Positions 8,734-17,684 of a stretch of DNA of 64,000 bases are shown in pieces (the stretch's first letter is position 1; each line of letters starts with the position of its first letter). Position numbers and translations under genes: made by a program. The stretch spans positions 1,302,001 to 1,366,000 of the forward strand of contig JASGHY010000001.1 in assembly GCA_047602185.1 (NCBI GenBank). The letters are read 5' to 3'. Under the pieces are notes generated by a model that saw nothing but the letters and a program-made list of their open reading frames with translations, ran no database searches and was not told the origin of the DNA. This DNA comes from PMP191F sp047602185 (GTDB taxonomy: Bacteria > Bacteroidota > Bacteroidia > Chitinophagales > Chitinophagaceae).

Positions 8734-10323
8734 ATGAAGTACAACAACGAAATCAACAAACGACGCACTTTCGCTATTATATCGCACCCTGACGCCGGTA
8801 AAACCACGCTTACAGAGAAATTCCTGCTGTTTGGTGGTGCCATCCAGACCGCAGGAGCTGTAAAAAGTAATAAGATCAAGAAGCACGCTACCAGCGACTT
8901 TATGGAAATCGAGCGCCAGAGAGGTATCTCGGTAGCCACCTCGGTAATGAGCTTCGAGTATAAAGGCATTCTCATCAACCTGCTGGATACACCCGGTCAC
9001 AAGGACTTTGCTGAAGACACCTACCGCACCCTGACCGCTGTGGATAGTGTTATCCTGGTGGTGGACAGCGTGAACGGGGTGGAAGATCAGACCCGCCGCC
9101 TGATGGAAGTATGCCGTATGCGCGATACACCTGTAATTGTTTTCATTAATAAAATGGACCGTGACGGTAAAAACCGTTTCGATCTGCTGGAAGAGATTGA
9201 AAAAGAGTTGAATATCTCCCTGCACCCCATGACCTGGCCTATTAACAGCGGTAAGGATTTTAAAGGGGTGTACAACCTGCACGATAAGAACCTGTTACTG
9301 TTCACGGCCAATACAAAGGCTGCGGACGAAGACGCCATCGAGATCTCAGACCTGGGAGAAGGCCTGCTGGATGAAAAAGTGGGAGATAAGGACGCATCTA
9401 TTCTGCGTGAGGATGTGGAACTTATCTCGGGAGTGTATGGCGACTTACCCGTTTCTGACTATGTAGCGGGTAAAGTAGCCCCGGTATTCTTTGGCAGTGC
9501 TATCAACAACTTTGGGGTAAAGGAAATGCTGGATACTTTCATCCGCATTGCACCCATTCCACGTTGTCGTCCTACGTCTGTACGGGAAATCTGCCCGGAT
9601 GACGATAAGTTCTCCGGCTTTGTATTTAAGATCCACGCAAACCTTGATCCCAAACACCGCGACCGTATTGCCTTTTTAAGGGTATGCTCCGGCAAGTTTG
9701 AGCGTAACAAATATTTCCACCACGTAAGGCTCGATAAAGACATCCGCTTCAGCAACCCATATACTTTTATGGCCCGCGATAAAGATGTGATTGAAGCTGC
9801 TTATCCCGGTGATGTGGTTGGTTTATTCGATACCGGCAACTTTAAAATTGGCGATACTCTTACAGAAGGAGAAGATCTCTACTTTACCGGCATCCCGGCA
9901 TTTTCACCTGAAATTTTTAAAGAAGTAGTAAATAAAGATCCAATGAAAACCAAGCAATTGGAAAAAGGGCTTTTACAGCTTACTGATGAGGGCGTAGCGC
10001 AGTTATTTACCCAGTTTGGTGGAAATAAGAAGATCATTGGTTGCGTAGGTGAACTGCAGTTTGAGGTAATCCAATACCGCCTTTTGCAGGAATATGGCGC
10101 CTCTGTTGAGTTCAGGGCACAACCCCTGTACAAAGCTTGCTGGATAACCAGTAAGGATGCCAAAAAGCTGGATGATTTTACACGTTTCAAATCCAGCAAT
10201 ATTGCGGAAGATAAGGATGGTCACCTGGTATACCTGGCTCAAAGCGAATGGTTCCTGAATACCGAGCGTTCCAACAACCCGGATATTGAATTCCACTTTA
10301 CTTCTGAGATCCATAAAGCCTAG
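8734..10323 (+). CDS. prfC: Peptide chain release factor 3
   Basis: GTPase of 529 residues that removes RF1/RF2 from the ribosome after peptide release. The G-domain motifs are all present: G1 SHPDAGKTT at residues 17-25, the switch-I segment RQRGISVATSV, G3 DTPGH at 85-89 and G4 NKMD at 139-142. The RF3-specific domains follow, with the characteristic C-terminal YRLLQEYGASVEF segment. The length matches the family. The ATG at 8734 is preferred over a TTG at 8722. It is followed 81 bases later by a GNAT acetyltransferase on the same strand. Confidence 0.95.
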   Translation: MKYNNEINKRRTFAIISHPDAGKTTLTEKFLLFGGAIQTAGAVKSNKIKKHATSDFMEIERQRGISVATSVMSFEYKGILINLLDTPGHKDFAEDTYRTLTAVDSVILVVDSVNGVEDQTRRLMEVCRMRDTPVIVFINKMDRDGKNRFDLLEEIEKELNISLHPMTWPINSGKDFKGVYNLHDKNLLLFTANTKAADEDAIEISDLGEGLLDEKVGDKDASILREDVELISGVYGDLPVSDYVAGKVAPVFFGSAINNFGVKEMLDTFIRIAPIPRCRPTSVREICPDDDKFSGFVFKIHANLDPKHRDRIAFLRVCSGKFERNKYFHHVRLDKDIRFSNPYTFMARDKDVIEAAYPGDVVGLFDTGNFKIGDTLTEGEDLYFTGIPAFSPEIFKEVVNKDPMKTKQLEKGLLQLTDEGVAQLFTQFGGNKKIIGCVGELQFEVIQYRLLQEYGASVEFRAQPLYKACWITSKDAKKLDDFTRFKSSNIAEDKDGHLVYLAQSEWFLNTERSNNPDIEFHFTSEIHKA

Positions 10324-10404
10324 TTGATAAGTTAACTTGTTTACAAGTTGGCAAGGACAGCCCTTACCATGTTGACTTATCAGCTTTTAAACCTGTTAAC
10401 ACTC

Positions 10405-10923
10405 ATGCCAGAGATCATTTTTGAAACTGAACGCTTATTGGTACGCCGGTTTACACTGGAGGATACAGAGTTATTTCACCGGCTCAACAGTGAGGAAGCC
10501 ATCATCCGTTATATCCGCCCGGCTAAGAGCAGACAGGAAAATGACACCTTTCTACAGGATAACCTGCATATTTACCAGCAAACACCTGCCTATGGCCGCT
10601 GGGCCATGCTGCTAAAACAGACCGGCGAAATGGTAGGCACCTTTGCTGTATTCCCATTAGACAATACTGAAGAAATTCAACTGGGTTATGCTTTGTTTCC
10701 CGAACATTGGGGGCAAGGCTTTGCTACGGAAAGCACCCAGGGGGGAATCACCTATGTATTTGAACAACTGAAACTGCCTTATGTGGTAGCCGTTACGGAA
10801 GCCGCTAATATAGCCTCGCAAAAAGTATTGCTCAATACCGGTTTTGCAGAAAACAGTACTTACGAAAGAGGGGGCAAGCAACTGAAGAAATTTATAAAAC
10901 ATAATTCAACGTCGTTTAGTTAG
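10405..10923 (+). CDS. GNAT acetyltransferase, RimJ/RimL-like
   Basis: N-acetyltransferase of 172 residues. The opening MPEIIFETERLLVRRFTLED and the segment LGYALFPEHWGQGFATES, which forms the acetyl-CoA pyrophosphate loop, are typical of the RimJ/RimL subfamily, whose members acetylate protein N-termini or small amines. The ATG at 10405 is chosen over one at 10348 since homology starts there. The last codons (HNSTSFS and the TAG) lie inside the inverted end of a palindromic repeat element beginning at 10906, so the C-terminus has been rewritten by the insertion. The substrate cannot be told from sequence. Confidence 0.8.
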   Translation: MPEIIFETERLLVRRFTLEDTELFHRLNSEEAIIRYIRPAKSRQENDTFLQDNLHIYQQTPAYGRWAMLLKQTGEMVGTFAVFPLDNTEEIQLGYALFPEHWGQGFATESTQGGITYVFEQLKLPYVVAVTEAANIASQKVLLNTGFAENSTYERGGKQLKKFIKHNSTSFS

Positions 10924-10992
10924 TGTCTGGTGAAGACACCAGACACGGGCGTATCCCCCGGCGAATGATAGCTCTTGACTAAACGGTATTGA
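10906..10992. mobile_element. Short palindromic element overlapping the GNAT stop codon
   Basis: An 87-base relative of the MITE-like element. Its left end, TCAACGTCGTTTAGTTAG (10906-10923), differs by one base from the complement of the right end of the element at 30101-30203. Its right end is TTGACTAAACGGTATTGA (10975-10992). A 10-bp hairpin, GTGTCTGGTG with CACCAGACAC, spans 10923-10946. The flanking 8-mers (AACATAAT and AACCCTAA) no longer form a clear duplication. The element could also serve as a weak transcript-end structure, although no U-run follows the hairpin. Confidence 0.6.
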
Positions 10993-11072
10993 AACCCTAA
11001 TTCCTGAAAATAAAAATGCAGATGCACGAACCTGTATTCATTCGCACATCTGCACATTGAGCAATTCGCACA

Positions 11073-12416
11073 TTAAACAGGGTTTACTCCTATATAATTA
11101 TGCGGAGTTATCTTTTTCAATTCTTTTTTCACTGCTGAAGAAACTTTCAACCCATCAATAAATTTATGCATGGTCTGCTTATTGATGCCACCTTTACCTC
11201 TTGTCAGTTCCTTTAATGCCTCGTAAGGTTTCGGATAATTCTCACGACGTAAAACGGTCTGGATAGCCTCAGCCACTACAGCCCAGTTATTGTCAAGATC
11301 AGCATAGATCTTTTCATCGTTCAATACCAGCTTACCCAGTCCTTTTTCAATAGACTTTAATGCCAGGATGGTGTGCGAGAAAGGTACCCCTATATTACGC
11401 AATACAGTAGAGTCTGTAAGGTCGCGTTGCAGGCGGCTGATAGGTAGTTTGGCTGCAAGATGCTCTAAAATAGCATTGGCCAATCCAAGATTACCTTCTG
11501 CATTTTCAAAATCGATAGGGTTCACTTTATGCGGCATGGCCGAAGAGCCGATCTCTCCTTTTTTAGTTCGCTGCTTAAAGTAATCCATGGAAATATATGT
11601 CCATACATCACGACAGAAATCTATGAGGATATTATTGATACGTTTAATCGCATCAAAATGTGCCGCAAAATTATCGTAGTGCTCAATTTGCGTAGTGTAC
11701 TGCTGGCGTTGCAGTCCCAATGTGCCTTCCACAAACTCATTGCCCAGTTTTACCCAGTCTTTTTTAGGGAAAGCAACATTGTGTGCATTAAAATTGCCGG
11801 TGGCACCGCCAAACTTGGCTGAAATAGGTACCTGGATCAGTAATTCGATCTGGTTCGATAAACGCTCTACGAATACCATGATCTCTTTGCCTAAACGGGT
11901 AGGACTTGCAGGCTGGCCATGCGTGCGTGCCAGCATAGGAATATCCAGCCAGTCCTGGGCCAGTAATTCCAGCTGCTTGTTCAGGTTCAGCATGGCTGGC
12001 AGGTATTCAAATTCAATGGCTTCCTTCCATGAAAGAGGGATAGCAGTGTTATTGATATCCTGCGAAGTAAGTCCGAAGTGGATCCATTCTTTTATACCGT
12101 CAGCTTTAGGGTCTGTCAGTTTTTCTTTCAAAAAATACTCCACAGCCTTTACATCGTGGTTGGTGATCTTCTCTGTGTCCTTGATCTGCTGGGCATCAGC
12201 AAGGCTAAAGTTCTCAGCGATCCCGCGCAGTTGTTTGCGTGCAGAAGCAGGCAGCGAAAAGATCTTTTTATCTGCCAGGAAAAGAAAATATTCCACTTCT
12301 ACCAGCACGCGGTATTTAATAAGAGCAAATTCAGAGAAATAATCAGCCATACCATGCACCTGGTTACGGTATCTGCCGTCGATGGGAGAGATGGCTGTAA
12401 GTGTTTGTAGTTCCAT
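11073..12416 (-). CDS. purB: Adenylosuccinate lyase
   Basis: Enzyme of 447 residues that releases fumarate from SAICAR and from adenylosuccinate, two steps of purine synthesis. The fumarase/aspartase-superfamily signature GSSAMPHKVNP is at residues 290-300. The opening MELQTLTAISPIDGRY is that of the E. coli-type PurB branch, which fixes the ATG at 12416 and rules out the longer frame. The gene is divergent from mqnA with 62 bases between the start codons, so the two promoters share that spacer. Confidence 0.95.
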   Translation of the reverse strand: MELQTLTAISPIDGRYRNQVHGMADYFSEFALIKYRVLVEVEYFLFLADKKIFSLPASARKQLRGIAENFSLADAQQIKDTEKITNHDVKAVEYFLKEKLTDPKADGIKEWIHFGLTSQDINNTAIPLSWKEAIEFEYLPAMLNLNKQLELLAQDWLDIPMLARTHGQPASPTRLGKEIMVFVERLSNQIELLIQVPISAKFGGATGNFNAHNVAFPKKDWVKLGNEFVEGTLGLQRQQYTTQIEHYDNFAAHFDAIKRINNILIDFCRDVWTYISMDYFKQRTKKGEIGSSAMPHKVNPIDFENAEGNLGLANAILEHLAAKLPISRLQRDLTDSTVLRNIGVPFSHTILALKSIEKGLGKLVLNDEKIYADLDNNWAVVAEAIQTVLRRENYPKPYEALKELTRGKGGINKQTMHKFIDGLKVSSAVKKELKKITPHNYIGVNPV

Positions 12417-12425
12417 GAACAATAG

Positions 12426-12459
12426 TTGATGAATAATTAAGGCCCGACCTGTACCTTTG
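12426..12459 (+). promoter_or_regulatory. Candidate Bacteroidota promoter for mqnA
   Basis: TACCTTTG at 12452-12459 matches TAnnTTTG exactly, with TTG at 12426-12428 upstream. The spacing of 23 is slightly long for this promoter class. Transcription would begin only about 15 bases before the mqnA TTG codon, giving a very short leader. Confidence 0.45.
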
Positions 12460-12478
12460 TGCCGCAAAATTAAAAGAA

Positions 12479-13228
12479 TTGGAGAAGATTAAGGTTGGAA
12501 TGGTGAATTATCTCAATACACAACCCATGTTATATGGTATTGAGCATTCGCCTGTAAGCAAAATGATTCAGCTGGTACCCGATTATCCTGCGCAGGTTGC
12601 ACAGAAACTACTTGATGGTGTAACAGATATAGGCATTATTCCCGTAGCAGTTATTCCCCGCTTAAAAGAATATCATATTGTAACAGACTTTTGTATTGGT
12701 TGCGAGGGGCCTGTGGCTTCTGTATGCCTGTTCAGTGAAGTGCCTATTGAACAGGTAGAGACGGTACTGATAGATTACCAGAGCCGTACATCCGCTGCGC
12801 TTACCAAAGTGCTGCTGCGCGATTACTGGAAGATCTCTCCCACATTGATCGATACCCAGAACGGTTACCAGCAGGGGATCAAAGGCACTACTGCCGGGCT
12901 GGTAATTGGCGACAGGGCATTGGAACAACGTCATCATTCGCCGTATATCTATGACCTGGGAGAGGCATGGATAGCCCATACTGGTCTGCCATTTGTATTC
13001 GCTGCATGGGTAAGCAACAAAGAATTACCGGCTTCCTTTATTCAGCAGTTTAATGAAGCAATGGCACTCGGAATGCAGCACATTGAAGAGGTGGTAGCGG
13101 CTAATCCTTACCCGGTATTTGATCTGCATGATTACTATACCAAACACATCAGCTACGAGCTGACTGCAGGGAAAAGAGAAGGATTGCAGAAGTTCCTGTC
13201 CTTACTACCGGCATCTGTAAAGGCATAG
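12479..13228 (+). CDS. mqnA: Chorismate dehydratase (futalosine pathway of menaquinone synthesis)
   Basis: MqnA-type periplasmic-binding-fold enzyme of 249 residues that dehydrates chorismate to 3-[(1-carboxyvinyl)oxy]benzoate, the first step of the futalosine route. The conserved start KVGMVNYLNTQP and the segment GVTDIGIIPVAVIPRL are diagnostic. The start is TTG at 12479: the next ATG (12500) would delete the first beta strand, and no ATG lies in frame just upstream. No other mqn gene is in the window. It ends at a strong hairpin shared with the convergent gene. Confidence 0.9.
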   Translation: MEKIKVGMVNYLNTQPMLYGIEHSPVSKMIQLVPDYPAQVAQKLLDGVTDIGIIPVAVIPRLKEYHIVTDFCIGCEGPVASVCLFSEVPIEQVETVLIDYQSRTSAALTKVLLRDYWKISPTLIDTQNGYQQGIKGTTAGLVIGDRALEQRHHSPYIYDLGEAWIAHTGLPFVFAAWVSNKELPASFIQQFNEAMALGMQHIEEVVAANPYPVFDLHDYYTKHISYELTAGKREGLQKFLSLLPASVKA

Positions 13229-13251
13229 GCAATATTGAAAATATATCGCAA

Positions 13252-13290
13252 ATAAAAGCGGCTGCATTGGTTTGATGCAGCCGCTTTTAT
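13252..13290. terminator. Bidirectional terminator between mqnA and the T9SS protein gene
   Basis: A perfect 16-bp stem (ATAAAAGCGGCTGCAT with its complement, 13252-13267 and 13275-13290) around a 7-base loop. A-rich and T-rich ends on both sides make it usable from either strand, as expected between convergent genes. Confidence 0.85.
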
Positions 13291-13307
13291 TATAAGTAGT
13301 ATTATCG

Positions 13308-16300
13308 TTATCTGACCAGCATTAAAGAACCTGTGCGCTTGATAGTTCCGCAGAAAGTTTCTGCTACAATTACATAAACATAAGCGCTTGTTGGTTGCGG
13401 TACTCCATTAAAGCTGCCATCCCAGCATCCTGAGGGATCAGTAGTACTGAATACTTTTTGCCCCCAGCGGTTGAAAACAGCTAGCTCTTTTAGTTTCACT
13501 CTTCCCCAGCGCTTGATACCAAAGCAATCGTTCTTACCATCGCCATTAGGTGTAAATGCATTGGGAATACTAAATACAGGTATGCCGGTGGCTGATACAT
13601 TTACTGTAACAGAATCTATTGCAGAGCAACCATAGGAGTCAGTACCCAATACATAGAATGTAGTGGTAGAATCAATGAATGCTACAGGATTAGACCTGTT
13701 GGGGAAATCCAGCAGGCTGCCCGGGCTCCAGGCATAAGAAGAAGCTCCGCTGGCATTTAATTGCGACAACGTTACCATGCAATCAATATCGTTTGCCTTT
13801 TGTGCTACCACTACCGGAGCCTGATGTACAATTACAGCTACATTGAAGGTTGTATCGTAGTGACACATGGGTTCTTCAATATAAACAGCGTAATTCATAT
13901 TCACATCCGGTGAAGCCACTGGTGATGCCGCATTAACATTATCGAGATAAGTGGCGGGTGTCCATTGGTAAATAAATGAAGGATCATTGCCATGCACCAA
14001 TTGTACAGCGCTGCCAGAGCACACATCCTGGTCTGCCGGTTTTCTGAAAGCAGGGCGCTGTAACACATTCACCCATACAGAAGCTGTATCCCGGCAGCCG
14101 ATTGCATTTTCAACCGTTACCTGGAACAGGTGGGCCGAATCAAGTGTTGCTACAGGGGTAGCGATAGAACTGTTATTGAGATACTTTGAAGGAGTCCATG
14201 TATATATTGAACCGCCTGTAGCCGAAAGCATCACCGGGTCTTGCGGGCATATCAATGCACGGGCTGCAGCCGCTGCCGCTGTCACTGTATCTATCGGGAT
14301 GGTTTTAGAAACAGTATCCTTACAACCATTGGCATCTGTAGCAAATAACTTCACCAGGTAATTGCCAGCCTTCTCGTAGCTGTGTGTAATGTCCACTGCA
14401 TTGTTATAACCGGTACCATCTCCAAAATCCCATGTCCAGTTGGTAATAGCTACAGGGTGCCCGTTTGGTTGCGCCAGCAACTGCAATGCCTTACAGGCCG
14501 GTACGGTATCCTTGTAAGAGATATCGGGTTTAGGGTTGATTGTAATAACAACACTATCCTGTTTGGTGATCAATGGAGCGAAGGAGATATCATCTAAAGC
14601 AAAATCGTTACCGGTAATAGCGGTATTCCTGTTTACAATGGCAATGGTAGCTGTAGTATTGTTGCCCGAGTTCCAGGTGGTATAGAACTGCGACCATGAG
14701 CAAACAGAAGAGCTGGCTGCAATGGTATTACCCAGGTTTTTATCGTTGATGGAAAACTGCAGTTGTGCAGGACTTGAAGTGAAGATAGATTCGATCCAGG
14801 TCGAAAATACATAGGTTGTATTGGGGGTAACATTCACTGTTTGTTGCCAGATCTTTACATTAAGGTCAGGGGCGCCGTTTACCAGCAACATATTGCCTTT
14901 GCCTGTAGTGTGATCACCACAGCTGGCCAGGTTTACATTCCATGTTTGCGAATTGGTGCCAACATAATATTCCCCCTGCAATACACTGGGGGGCGGTTTG
15001 TAAGTGTACTGTGATGTAAACCCGGTATTGCCCGCCGAAAAATCTCCGTTTACAATAAGGTTACTGCCTGTTGTCTGGGCATTGAGATAATAGGTGATGC
15101 TGTGTGGCGCTGTACTTATGGGATTAGCGATCGTGGCATCGTTAAGGTAGGTGGCAGGTGTCCAGCAATATTTTAAGGCAGGCACTGCATTCAAAGGTAT
15201 CTGGCTATAACTTGCTGCGCACAGTGTAGTATTGACTGTAGTAACGATATCTTCTTTGTACAGCCTTACAGGGATCTGTTTGCTTACAGCAACATTGCAA
15301 CCGGTAATAGTCTGCGCAGTAAGGGTCACTGTATAATCTCCGTATGCTCCGTAAATGATCGATGGTATAGCAATACCTGCAGTTACTCCATTTCCAAAAT
15401 CCCAGGAAGAGGTTGCACTGTTGCCTGTTTCATCTTTAAACTGAAGCGAAAGTGGGTTACAGGCATCCTGGGTAAAACTGAAATCAGCAGTTTCAGTGGT
15501 TACAACAAAGCTATCGCGTGCATTACAGCCACTGCCCGTATTGATATCTACCCAATAAATTCCATTCTGGCTTACATCAATTGAGTCAGTAGTTACACCT
15601 GTGTTCCATTGGTAGGTAGCAGGCTTTGTTCCTGTTCCGATCTTTTTAGATGAGCCAGGGCATAGTACAACAGATTGAGTGGGCGTATGTACTGGTGGAG
15701 GTATTACCACTACCTGCTTACAGAATGTTGTCTGTGAAGGCAATCCTTCGTCTATTGTAAGATTAATATTGTAAGTACCGGGCTGACTATAGGTTACCGG
15801 GGGCGGCGTTGCAGCCGTAGATCCCGGTGCACTGGCGCTCGTACAACCGGCAAACCTGATGCGGGTCACAGTATTATTATTAACATTCGTAATGAGTGTG
15901 TACAGATCATCGCCTACCCTGAATAATTTAGACAGAGAGTGGGGGAAGCTTAACGTTCCGATATTGCCCAGCGATGTTGCAGCAGGTGCAGAAAGCAGAT
16001 CATTATTAAAATCGAGCCTTATAATATCATTGTACGCGGTATGACCATTTACAATAAACCCGATTATCTTATCACAGAACTTCATAATGGTAAGATCACG
16101 GGAAGAATGCAATACATTTCCTAATGTACCTAAGTTCGTGCCCACGGGAGTATTTAATAACGAATTGCCAAAATCGAGTCTTGCAAGTGTGCTGATCGTA
16201 TTGTCGTTGGTAACAAATACATGCCAGGTGCCATTGTTGTTGATAGCATGGATGCCCGTGGGAAAATTCAGTACACCGCCAGGATTACCAAGATTGATAG

Positions 16301-16997
16301 CTGTTGGAATATTGTCGAAGCTGGTACCAAAATCAAAACGGGTAACAGTATTATCAGCAGAATTTACTGTCAATCCAAACCATTTAGCTCCTTCCTGAAA
16401 TAAATAAAGATCTATGGCATAGGCCATGCCTCCAATATTACCCCAATTGACAGCTACCGGCGACGGATTGTCCAGGTTGGCGCCAAAATCAACTTTTACC
16501 AGCCTTGGAGTTCCGCTGGTAGGAGGGTAACCACCAACAATCAACGCATACCATTTGCCATTTGCTTTTACAACCTGGATGCCTTCTGATCCGGCTCCTG
16601 TATTCAGGGCCCCTCCAAAATTACCCAGGTTCACCGCAGTAGGGGTATTCAGCATACTGTTGCCAAAATCAAGTCTCACCAGTCCACCCGGAAGGTGGTT
16701 TACAAGAAATCCATAATACTTTTTATTATCTGCATCGTACACCAGGTCTACAAACACAGGTTGAGCAAGGACATTGCCTACATTACCAAGGTTGGTACCT
16801 GCTGGTACCTGGTTGGCAATATCTGCCACACAGAAATTCCAGTAATATGAAGATGCATTGGTTGAAGTATTGGTAATAGTAACAGGGGTATTAACACAAA
16901 CAGTATCAGGTGCAGTAAAAAAGGCTGTTTGAGCAGCAGCATTAAAACAAATAATACCGGGAACAGCATAGCAGGTCAGTAACCTTAATGATCTCAT
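13308..16997 (-). CDS. Secreted PKD-repeat protein with T9SS type-B sorting domain
   Basis: Surface or secreted protein of 1229 residues. After a signal peptide (~23 residues, ending near NAAAQ), residues ~60-395 hold six repeats with a core like RLDFGNSLLNTPVGTNLG, the spacing expected of a six-bladed beta-propeller. PKD-type domains follow (DFGNGVTAG, WDFGDGTGYNN), along with SprB-like repeats ending in WTPATYL or WTPSKYL. The C-terminal ~85 residues, from IPNAFTPNGDGKNDCF through FNRWGQKVF to SLMLVR, are the gliding-motility-associated type-B sorting domain, which directs export by the type IX secretion system. The ATG at 16997 gives a normal signal peptide. The role is probably adhesion or glycan binding; the ligand is unknown. 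Confidence 0.85.
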   Translation of the reverse strand: MRSLRLLTCYAVPGIICFNAAAQTAFFTAPDTVCVNTPVTITNTSTNASSYYWNFCVADIANQVPAGTNLGNVGNVLAQPVFVDLVYDADNKKYYGFLVNHLPGGLVRLDFGNSMLNTPTAVNLGNFGGALNTGAGSEGIQVVKANGKWYALIVGGYPPTSGTPRLVKVDFGANLDNPSPVAVNWGNIGGMAYAIDLYLFQEGAKWFGLTVNSADNTVTRFDFGTSFDNIPTAINLGNPGGVLNFPTGIHAINNNGTWHVFVTNDNTISTLARLDFGNSLLNTPVGTNLGTLGNVLHSSRDLTIMKFCDKIIGFIVNGHTAYNDIIRLDFNNDLLSAPAATSLGNIGTLSFPHSLSKLFRVGDDLYTLITNVNNNTVTRIRFAGCTSASAPGSTAATPPPVTYSQPGTYNINLTIDEGLPSQTTFCKQVVVIPPPVHTPTQSVVLCPGSSKKIGTGTKPATYQWNTGVTTDSIDVSQNGIYWVDINTGSGCNARDSFVVTTETADFSFTQDACNPLSLQFKDETGNSATSSWDFGNGVTAGIAIPSIIYGAYGDYTVTLTAQTITGCNVAVSKQIPVRLYKEDIVTTVNTTLCAASYSQIPLNAVPALKYCWTPATYLNDATIANPISTAPHSITYYLNAQTTGSNLIVNGDFSAGNTGFTSQYTYKPPPSVLQGEYYVGTNSQTWNVNLASCGDHTTGKGNMLLVNGAPDLNVKIWQQTVNVTPNTTYVFSTWIESIFTSSPAQLQFSINDKNLGNTIAASSSVCSWSQFYTTWNSGNNTTATIAIVNRNTAITGNDFALDDISFAPLITKQDSVVITINPKPDISYKDTVPACKALQLLAQPNGHPVAITNWTWDFGDGTGYNNAVDITHSYEKAGNYLVKLFATDANGCKDTVSKTIPIDTVTAAAAAARALICPQDPVMLSATGGSIYTWTPSKYLNNSSIATPVATLDSAHLFQVTVENAIGCRDTASVWVNVLQRPAFRKPADQDVCSGSAVQLVHGNDPSFIYQWTPATYLDNVNAASPVASPDVNMNYAVYIEEPMCHYDTTFNVAVIVHQAPVVVAQKANDIDCMVTLSQLNASGASSYAWSPGSLLDFPNRSNPVAFIDSTTTFYVLGTDSYGCSAIDSVTVNVSATGIPVFSIPNAFTPNGDGKNDCFGIKRWGRVKLKELAVFNRWGQKVFSTTDPSGCWDGSFNGVPQPTSAYVYVIVAETFCGTIKRTGSLMLVR

Positions 16998-17160
16998 AAA
17001 GGGGGCAGCTAGGGTGTAGCACAAAATAAGATAAACGCTGCGATTATGGTTGTTTGTTAAGTGTATTTAATAACAGCAATACTGCCTTGTATATATAAAA
17101 AAGAACATCTGATTTCTTTGTATAAAACAAACTGATAATATAAAGAGTGCTATTCTTCTT

Positions 17161-17190
17161 TTTGCAAATAGCAGGAATACAATAAATTCG
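17161..17190 (+). promoter_or_regulatory. Candidate promoter of the glycan block
   Basis: TTTG at 17161-17164 and TAAATTCG at 17183-17190, with an 18-base spacer, fit the Bacteroidota promoter with one mismatch (C for T) in the -7 box. It lies 17 bases before the first gene of a same-strand run of six genes. Confidence 0.4.
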
Positions 17191-17207
17191 TGGGCTAATT
17201 TAGAATT

Positions 17208-17651
17208 ATGGCAGAAACATTAGGAATGCTTTGTGACAAACTGACCATCGTTAAGTTGAAAGAATACCACACCGAAGATGCAGCTCGCCTGGAAAGCCTT
17301 AACAAACAGGCAACCCAGTTACAACAGGAAATTGATGAATATATAACTGACGCTATAAATGGAGCTATTCCCGTTGAACGTCTTACATTTGCGGCCAATA
17401 AGGTCTTCAAAAAAGAAGGGAACGAGGTAGCCGAGGTAACAGGCAAAATTGGGGAAGTGTTTTACCAATTAGCTGATGTAAATTGCCGGCTTTGGCACGA
17501 ACAGGAGAAAGTGTATGAATTTGAGAAGGTACCGGTAGAAGAAAAAGATAAGGTAGTAAAGCAACTGGCCGTATTGAATCTTGAGCGGAACAAGTGTATT
17601 GATGCTATTAATCAACAGTTTACGCAATTTATTACCGATAAAAAACAGTAA
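17208..17651 (+). CDS. Small helical protein of a glycan cluster (DUF4254-like)
   Basis: Cytoplasmic protein of 147 residues, nearly all helical. The opening MAETLGMLCDKLTIVKLKEY and the later LADVNCRLWHEQEKV segment recall the DUF4254/DUF6165-type proteins that lie beside glycosyltransferase genes; this resemblance is from memory and not tested. No catalytic motif is evident. It opens the run of glycan genes and ends 33 bases before the methyltransferase, so an accessory role in polysaccharide assembly is plausible. Confidence 0.55.
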   Translation: MAETLGMLCDKLTIVKLKEYHTEDAARLESLNKQATQLQQEIDEYITDAINGAIPVERLTFAANKVFKKEGNEVAEVTGKIGEVFYQLADVNCRLWHEQEKVYEFEKVPVEEKDKVVKQLAVLNLERNKCIDAINQQFTQFITDKKQ

Positions 17652-17684
17652 TCCGAACACGTTAAACAGCCATATTGAGTTTAT

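Noticed and set aside
11695..12342. 215-codon open frame opposite purB
   Set aside because: Antisense shadow of a well-supported purB gene.
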